A stretch of DNA of 64,000 nt from NCBI GenBank assembly GCA_031761405.1, contig JASEVX010000001.1, positions 113,633,516-113,697,515 on the forward strand, given 5' to 3'. This stretch comes from Serripes groenlandicus. Taxonomy: Eukaryota > Mollusca > Bivalvia > Cardiida > Cardiidae. The notes below the pieces were generated by a model that was given only the letters and a program-made list of their open reading frames with translations, searched no databases and was not told the origin of the DNA. Positions 57,414 through 64,000 of the stretch are shown piece by piece (within the stretch, counting starts at the first letter, position 1; each line of letters opens with the position of its first letter). A program made the translations under genes and the position numbers.

Positions 57414-58383
57414 TTTTAGACCGTATGGTGGGATGCAGTTGCAACTGCAATCTCTCTCATTTCAAGAAAAACCGCGACGCTCTCGTCAAAACCCGGCTCT
57501 TTTAAGTGGGAAATGGCTTCCTAAGACGACGTCGAGCGTGTTTCATATGAAAAAAATAAAAACACTTGCAAAGATCTACTTTAAAAAACTTTTTTGGGTG
57601 TTTTAAAAACTTCTAAAAGTTTTGTGCATACCGGTATTACGCGGGAAAACTTGCACGAGTTATGCACCCATTGACTATTGTTTACTGCATATTGTTATCG
57701 ATGGATGGCGCTCTGAATTACTGCTAAATATAGCACAGCATCTGTTTTATATGTTATGCACTGAGACATTTAAGACGTGTGAATACAGCACTTTATAAGG
57801 GCAGTTGTGCGTCTCAATAATTTTATGTGGTGTTATAGGACTCGTTTTTTTCGATGTTTGGTTATTTTTTTATTGCCATATCAGTCGCGTTGCTTCTATT
57901 AAACATACGAAAATACCTGCCAGCCACACGCAACAACGTGGCGATCTCTATTAAATTGTATTAAAGTATAAACTGTCAACTTCGTAATTAATTATAAAGC
58001 ATTATTAATGCCCTGTTTTCAATTTGTAACTTGTAGCTACCACACGTAAGCGAAATTAAAGTACACAGTGTGTGCATGAAAAACAAAACTTTCTAATTTG
58101 ATTAACATATTAAGTTAGTGAAAAAATATAGGCGGAAATCTTTATTTTATATAAATATTTGGATACCTAAAATGTTCTTAATAAAGTTTCGGGATAAACC
58201 GTTCATGAGCACGACATGTGTAGTTATATATATCTAATTCACATTCTTAATGAAAATTAAATGTACTGATATCATTTAAACAAATATATAGACATGAACG
58301 TATTAAATGTTATACATGAAAGAAATCATAATTAGACTACCCTTTTTCTGGTGCATTCTAATCGCCCGAAAGCGCACTGTAGC

Positions 58384-58404
58384 TTTGGCGCCATATTACG
58401 TCAC
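58384..58404 (+). promoter_or_regulatory. Promoter-like cluster: E2F, YY1 and CRE-like sites
   Basis: TTTGGCGCC (58384-58392) fits an E2F site, GCCATATT (58390-58397) a YY1 site, and TTACGTCAC (58396-58404) an ATF/CREB site, overlapping within 21 bp in a local GC rise. Such clusters mark TATA-less promoters of housekeeping genes. It could serve the exon at 62297 through a 5' exon ending at CACTG|GTAAATT (58497/58498). That exon would hold a 12-codon upstream frame starting at 58446. Confidence 0.35.
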
Positions 58405-58864
58405 CGCGAAAGAAAGAAAGGCGTTCCGATTGTGGTTTAGTAAACATGTCGTCTGCAGATCAACATCGCTGTTTAAAATGAAGTTTTAAACACACTGGTA
58501 AATTGACTGTACAGGGAATTTGTGTATTTTAGCTCAGGTTTGGTAAACAGAAAATATTCTGAAGATTTAGTTCAGCTTCCGTAGTTAATCGTGTACTCTA
58601 AAAACAAATTCTCTTTTCCAGGTCAGTTCGGTGATAGTTTTGATTCAACTTCAAGATAAAGATCACACAGATTTTAGGCATCTTTTGAGCAAGTGCAACC
58701 TTTCCTGTTGGTAGAAGGTAAGGGAAACTTCTCAAATATAAGTTTTCTCGTTTAGAATGAACTATTAAGAGTTCATTAACATTTGGTTCGAATAATAAGA
58801 GCGATGATTTAAGTTTTTGTTGTTGTTCCTTTTTTTTGACACTCGCAACGCGACACACTCTAAA

Positions 58865-58900
58865 TAGTTCAGTCAGTCTGTTGTATGTGGGAAAGGGTTC
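58865..58900 (+). mobile_element. MITE-A right-end scrap
   Basis: AGTCAGTCTGTTGTATGTGG and GAAAGGGTTCAG only. Confidence 0.4.
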
Positions 58901-59002
58901 AGTCATATAACCCCCTACCTGACAAGAAAACCCTTGCATGCCTTCAGATGTGTCTTTAATTTAAAAAAAAAAGTGATGTTACATTTTCTGCATGAGTAAA
59001 AT

Positions 59003-59031
59003 CAGGGTGAGTGTATTAAACACTCACCCTG
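59003..59031. repeat. Perfect 12 bp stem-loop between direct repeats
   Basis: CAGGGTGAGTGT, 5 nt loop ATTAA, ACACTCACCCTG. GTAAAATCA occurs just before and just after the stem. Confidence 0.85.
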
Positions 59032-59104
59032 GTAAAATCAAATGAAATTAAATGTTTTCTTTCAACAGGCTGAATTTCTAGCAGATTAATTGTTTTGTTT
59101 AAAC

Positions 59105-59137
59105 CAGGGACGTAGTCTTGTCTTAACTACGGCCCTG
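59105..59137. mobile_element. 33 bp relic: two transposon ends, no body
   Basis: CAGGGACGTAG, 11 nt, then CTACGGCCCTG. The ends match those of the long MITE-C variant (CAGGGGCGTAG). TTTAAAC lies directly on both sides (59098-59104 and 59138-59144). Confidence 0.7.
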
Positions 59138-59144
59138 TTTAAAC

Positions 59145-60570
59145 TTAAAAAAAATAGTTTTTTGATCATTCTTTAGCTTTCAAGTTGTTAACTTGTACAC
59201 AATTTAAAGGTAAGATGAGTGTGCACTTTAAGAGTACATCCTGGTATACACAGTTAAAGGGTTGTGACCAATCCAAATAACATTATAATTGCATGTATTG
59301 TGTTACATTATTTACACTTGGTTATTTATAATACTCTGCATTTATGTATTTCAACCATATTGATATAAAAAGATTCAAAACCTATTGACAGCAATATGTT
59401 AAATCGTGAGACTACAAAAACCAATGATGCCATAGAAATCTTCAAATTGAAGTTAACATGCAAAATGAAAAGAACACGGATTTGGGTTTGAATCCTCACC
59501 GAAACAGGGCAGTGTACGAAACTTTTAAAATATATGTTACAAGTAACAAAGAAACAAATTTTTCTTACAATGAGGCTTGTTTCCCTTCTTGAATCCATTA
59601 TTGATACTGTGATTAACATTCTTCACCCATTTATTGCAGTAAAATCAGTCATTGAAATTAACTTTTTAAAATCAACGGTCCAAAAATTCAAAAGGTTTTG
59701 TTTTGGTAACATGTAATATTACGCTGGCCAAAGGATTTTTTTCACTGATCAGATTATAAGTAACTGGCCAGGGACTATAGGACGATCAACTTTTAATTTC
59801 ACAGACTGGTTAATTTCAAATTTCTTTAAAGGACTTTGATGTTATCTTTGGATAGATAATTTAAGTTTTGATTGTATTATTTCAGAGATGTACTTTGTAT
59901 ATAAATTAAATCAGACAGAGATTCACGACTTGGATTTTAAAAGCAAAGAACAAAAATCTTGTGGGCAAGATATTTAATTCACATGACTAATTTAGCAAGT
60001 AGTCGTGTCTGTGGTATGACATATCTCCAGCTGATTAGGGCTGGGTAAAGTAACTCTTATATATCTCGTTATTCTTACTTCTCATTTCAAGCTGTTATTT
60101 CAGATTTTCTAGGTTAATGGTTTTATTCATTTTTTAAAGGTAACAGTCATGGAATGAAGGCATATAGCTGTTTTTCAAGACATTCAGTAATTTGATAACA
60201 TTTGAAGGCCAGGTCTAGGTCACTAATTGATAAGGATTGGGTATATGTGACAATTAGTTAATAATCTGTGATCAGCAGATGCTTGTCATCGGTCGCCAAG
60301 GGTCTGTGATCCATGAACAAGACTATCACAACCCTGCAATATTAAATGTTATCTTGCGGTCTTGCGGTGCTGCGAATCTTGCTATTTATATATGTCTCTG
60401 ATTATTTCAAAACTTTTAATTTCAAGTTGACAGAGTGCAAAGTAAGAAATCCAGGTTTCAATCCCAGTCTGCAACAGACCAGTCATAGTAGGAATATTTG
60501 TTTGCAGCCAGGCCTAGTTAAGTTGTTATTTTATTCTGAAAAGCGGAGAAGTGTAAAAGTGTTCAAATTC
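59145..60570. other. AT-rich, intron-like DNA
   Basis: Isolated B-box-like phrases (GGGTTTGAATCCTC at 59485, GGTTTCAATCCCAG at 60454) may be old SINE scraps. No exon supported. Confidence 0.4.
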
Positions 60571-60579
60571 CATACTTAA

Positions 60580-60781
60580 CCCTTTTCCACAAACAGCAAA
60601 TCTGTAGCAGTCGACTTTGAAAGCATCTTGGCAGAAACACAGAAAGTCTATGATTGATGGTTTAATTACTGTAAAAAGTTGAAAACATTGTTACAAAATG
60701 TAACACAATGTTTTTTGTCACAATGTTTTTGAAAGTCTACTGCTGCAGTGGCGTCAGAAAGCGTCTATATGATGTAAAGGG
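60580..60781 (+). mobile_element. MITE-A, TTAA on both sides
   Basis: TTAA at 60576-60579 and 60782-60785. The hairpin is shortened to ATTGTTACAAAATGTAAC. Confidence 0.8.
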
Positions 60782-60871
60782 TTAACTGTTGTGCGGTTCA
60801 TTTTGTACGTAAAAAACAAAAGATACTATCATTAATTTAGACTTTGTGACATTTAGCAGATACTCTGATAG

Positions 60872-61093
60872 CCCTTTCCCTCATACAGCAATTCTGCAGT
60901 AGACAACTTTGAACGTATTTTGTCAAAAAATAGAAAATCTCCATAATTGAATGGATAACCTATGACAAAAAGTGGAAAACATTGTTGCAAAAGGAGAAAT
61001 TGCACGTTTTGTGCAATTTCTTCTTTTGTCACTATGTTTTCAAAAAGCTATCTGCTGCATAGGCGTCAGAAAGCGTCTATATGAGGGAAAGGG
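60872..61093 (+). mobile_element. MITE-A, full length, ATAG target duplication
   Basis: 222 bp, CCCTTTCCC to GGGAAAGGG. The flanks are ATAG on both sides (60868-60871 and 61094-61097) instead of TTAA. GCACGTTTTGTGC tip. Confidence 0.9.
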
Positions 61094-61097
61094 ATAG

Positions 61098-62010
61098 TCG
61101 AATAAAGAATTGTCATTGTCATATATAGTTGAAGTTTCAGACAAATTATCTGACTTTTATATATTGCTTGAAAACCACAATCCTAATGTGATAAAGAAAC
61201 CATGCTATTTCATCTATATGTTAATGAAAAATGCATAAGAACATCATTCTCAGCTTGATTATGTTAATTAAATTGAATGCTTTGTACTATGGGCTGGTTA
61301 TAAATATGTGTCATTATTGTCATTGATAGTGTATAGAATTTTCAGAATCTGATTAGATTACATGATGTTCAGCCTGATCTAGACTTCCATTAGAAAATTA
61401 ACTTTATTATTGCTTCTCTAGACTGGGATGCAGGACTTGATGAAAAAGGATAAGTTTAACAACTCACATCAAAGAAATGCAAATGCAAATTAGCATGAAT
61501 CTTGAGATTAGTATCATTTAATTTTGCTTCACCTTTTGTTGTCCATCAATGAATTGTATTTTGCTTCAGAATTGTGAAACTTAAGGATAAACTATTCAGT
61601 CTATTGCTCCAACACATGCTCTTTGTATGGTATTTTTATAACTTATATAAGCTACTGCTGAAACATTAAATAAAACAATTGAACATTTTGTGGGAAAATG
61701 GTTCTCTGGATTAAGATGGGGGAATAAACTGGTTGTTGCACACAAATATCACCCTTGAAAATGATGCATGGTATGAAGGAAAGGGTTAAGAACATGCACT
61801 CAACACAGCATATAGATATTCACCTGTTCCCTCAAAACACACACACACACACACACTTAAGTGTGAAAATACATGAATGGTTTTGTACTAATCCAATGAA
61901 ATGCAACTCGTATCTCTAGCCTTAGGAAAAAGGATAAAAATATTTTTACAAGAGTATTTCTCCTTTCTCCATAATGTTTCAACTCCCTCAGGTTTATAAA
62001 GTTTATCTTT
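61098..62010. other. AT-rich, intron-like DNA
   Basis: A (CA)n run is at 61839-61856, and a MITE-A-like scrap GTATGAAGGAAAGGGTTAAG at 61770. No exon. Confidence 0.45.
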
Positions 62011-62014
62011 TTAA

Positions 62015-62199
62015 CCCTTTCCCACATGCAACAAGTATACAGCAGACAACTTTGAAAACATTTTAACAAATTGTGACAAATCTGATTCTGACAAAGTATA
62101 ATTATTGCATAAGGTAAAAAAATAATCATCTTTTGTCACAATGTTTTCAAAAGTTGTCTGCTGCAAAAGAGTTAACATGGGTATATATATGTGAAAGGG
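62015..62199 (+). mobile_element. MITE-A
   Basis: TTAA (62011-62014), CCCTTTCCCACATGC, ACAGCAGACAAC, ATCTTTTGTCACAATG, TTGTCTGCTGC, end GTGAAAGGG. One hairpin arm is lost. Confidence 0.75.
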
Positions 62200-62296
62200 T
62201 AACGATTTTCTTCTTGTGCTCAAAAGTCAGTTCTTACAACAGTATGATTAGTTATAAATGTGTGTTAATTGGTTCAAACTTTTTTTTCAATTTTAG

Positions 62297-62407
62297 AAAA
62301 TGGAATTTCAAGTAACAAAACAAGTAATTGAACTCCTTGAAGATGCAACTAATAATGCTTCTGCACTTTACAAGATCAACAGACAATTGTTGCAAAAATT
62401 ATCAAAG
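62297..62407 (+). CDS. First coding exon of an unrecognised gene
   Basis: A strong acceptor (eight T, then CAATTTTAG ending 62296) is followed three bases later by ATG in a strong context (AAAATGG, ATG 62300-62302). The 36-codon frame begins MEFQVTKQVIELLEDATNNA, continues YKINRQLLQKLSK, and runs into a good donor (TCAAAG|GTAATG, GT at 62408) in phase 0. The peptide is helix-forming with leucines at heptad-like spacing, suggesting the start of a coiled coil. The acceptor before the ATG means a 5' untranslated exon upstream, possibly at 58.4 kb. The next exon is not visible before 64000. No family is recognised. Confidence 0.5.
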
Positions 62408-62779
62408 GTAATGATACTCTAATGTTCAGTCCTGTAAATCCCATATATGCCAGTCTTTTTCAACTGAATGGAAAGCAAATTTTCTAAAGTAAATCAGACT
62501 ATACTTATTCCTTCCGACTCCCTGACTGAAGGAGAAGGGATATTTTATTAACAGCTTTTAGTTGTAGGCTAAAGCAAAAGCTAAGGTATGGATTGGTCAT
62601 AAATCTAGCCTGCCAGTTTTAGGAGTTATCTCAAATTACAATTTTTCTTGTTTGCCCATTTCCTTACGTATTTATAGAAGTATCAACTCCAAACTTTGTG
62701 TGCTGAGCCCTGCTAACTAGTTGGTAGCAATGTGGTCTGTCAATCCATGTGTTTTAGTGCATTTCCTAGCTTGGCCAAC

Positions 62780-62955
62780 ATTCCTTCAGACGATTGACAA
62801 AATTAAATGTAACACAAATTCTTAAAAACAAATGGGCCGACATGTATGTGGAAAAGCAGCCAATTACTTGGAAAGACTATTGTGAGGCACACTGGTGTGA
62901 GAAAGCTAGGAAATGCTATAGGTAGGTTAACTTGCAGCCATGATATGACTGATTG
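62780..62955 (+). mobile_element. SINE-2, 3' part
   Basis: ATGTGGAAAAGCAGCCAATT, GAGGCACACTGGTGTGAG and GCAGCCATGATATGACTG. Its tail meets the tail of the next, inverted SINE-2. Confidence 0.65.
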
Positions 62956-63225
62956 ATTGATTGGGGTTTAACGCTGTTTTTAACAATTTCTCAGTTATAT
63001 CACATTGGCCAGTTCACCTACTCATGCATTTCCTGGTTTTCTCACACCAGTACTCCACACAACAATCTTTCTAAGCAACTGACTGCTTTTCCACATAGAC
63101 TTAGCCCATTGGTGGAAGACGAATGACGCATGTCGCATTGACTTTTGTCAATCGTCGGAAAGAAAGTTGGCCGAGTCGGGATTCAAACTCACAACTTCTG
63201 GATTGACAGCCTGCGTCTGATATGA
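62956..63225 (-). mobile_element. SINE-2, best copy
   Basis: Plus strand: GATTGATTGGGGTTTAACG tail, CAGTACTCCACACAACAATC, CTGCTTTTCCACATAG, GACGAATGACGCATGTC, B-box side GGGATTCAAACTCACAAC, CAGCCTGCGTC. The A-box end is incomplete. Confidence 0.8.
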
Positions 63226-63700
63226 CCGATAAATTGTTGCTGAAAAGAGTTAAATTCCAATGAATCAATCATACTTGATGTGTAGATAGCTTGCGATTTG
63301 CAGACGTACAGAGTATAAAATTTGCTTTTTAGTCTGCATATTTTTGGAGTTAATTCCCCTGTGTGTTTTTTTTTGTCCAACGATATTCTTGGCATGCAGA
63401 CGAAACATGTTTACCATGAAACGCTATTGTTTGCAAAAAACTATGCTCTTTTGGTCCTAGTGTTAGGTGAAACCCTTTTTGCTTCATTTAAAGATTTGCA
63501 TGGAATCTGTAATAACTTATGGCAATTAATTGAAAATGTGCACATATCTTAAATGTCTTATAGGTCATTAGACATTCTTAGTTCTACAATTCTGACTTGC
63601 AAGTTATCATTAGTAAGACGCATTTTTTTAACTTAAAAGATTAAAAAAGGAATGTTTTGTGCAATTCTGTTTTTACTGAAATATTGCTCATGTCTTTTAG
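63226..63700. other. AT-rich, intron-like DNA
   Basis: A 76-codon plus frame at 63322-63552 has no motif or splice support. Nothing else. Confidence 0.4.
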
Positions 63701-63704
63701 GTTA

Positions 63705-64000
63705 TTATCCCCTCGCTCCGGGATTCGCTCTAATGTATGTGTCCCTAATGATGTCATCGCTCTAGCGATTTTATCCAATTTTCATGAAACTTCACACTCA
63801 TGTTCACTAACATTGCGTTTTGTGTACAATTCAGTGTTTCACTAATCTAGCTCAAAGGTCAAGGTCACAGTGACTTATATTTCTGTATGAAACGACATCA
63901 TCACACTTATTTTCATTTTCATGAAACTTCACACACATGTCGACTAACATTTCCCCTTGTACAAGTTCGCATTTCACCGACCTAGGTCAAAGGTCAAGGT
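63705..64000 (+). repeat. Start of a second AGGTCA-rich tandem element
   Basis: Opens ATCCCCTCGCTCCGGGATTC, then tandem units of 137 bp: TTCATGAAACTTCACAC at 63781 and 63918. Each unit ends in CTCAAAGGTCAAGGTCAC or GGTCAAAGGTCAAGGT. It is cut by the window edge. Confidence 0.75.

Noticed and set aside
58598..58939. 113-codon minus frame
   Set aside because: It runs through a MITE-A scrap and poly-A/T runs, has Lys/Leu/Ile bias and no splice or domain support.

Overview
This window is eukaryotic, AT-rich, intron-like and intergenic DNA. It holds no intact multi-exon gene, no operon-like layout, no bacterial signals and no complete transposase or reverse transcriptase. The repeat content points to a bivalve mollusc: abundant TTAA-flanked MITEs, tRNA-headed SINEs, and a tandem-repeat element with AGGTCA-rich units and a GGGGGCATCAGTG end. 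A dreissenid-like heterodont bivalve is my guess; the sequence does not prove it. Repeat family names below are local to this annotation.

Layout. 0-12 kb: AT-rich DNA crowded with MITE-A (CCCTTTCCC ends, TTAA targets, central hairpin) and with MITE-B, MITE-C and MITE-D; the densest cluster lies at 7.8-9.5 kb. 12.46-12.97 kb: a 0.5 kb AGT microsatellite behind a retroposon-like 3' tail. 13-21 kb: MITE-C and MITE-A copies, a SINE-2 copy and a few coding-like islands, the best being a minus-strand ORF with upstream TATA at 16.0-16.4 kb. 21.7-22.4 kb: a perfect 210 bp palindrome with a 291 bp tandem duplication. 22.9-38 kb: MITEs, SINEs, a good terminal-exon candidate at 28.2 kb and a broken death-domain-like gene at 34.2-34.7 kb (minus). 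38.9-39.9 kb: a satellite-bearing element with six 152 bp units, each carrying a perfect direct repeat of AGGTCA. 41.2-43.3 kb: a 53 bp tandem array interrupted by a 1.8 kb foldback element whose 6 bp target duplication can be read directly. 47.1-49.3 kb: a 46 bp minisatellite with higher-order structure. 52.7-53.9 kb: a SINE whose tRNA-like 5' half (the pol III A-box region) is amplified 36 times in perfect 28 bp register. 56-64 kb: the most gene-like part, with a promoter-like cluster at 58.4 kb, a well-formed first coding exon at 62.3 kb and the start of a second AGGTCA-rich tandem element at the window edge.

How the parts relate. The mobile elements are non-autonomous: MITEs depend on transposases elsewhere, SINEs on a LINE elsewhere. 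Several tandem arrays have grown from or inside them: the A-box array inside a SINE, a 24 bp expansion inside a MITE-A, and the 152 bp satellite inside a terminally structured element. The exon calls are tentative because no transcript or protein evidence was available.
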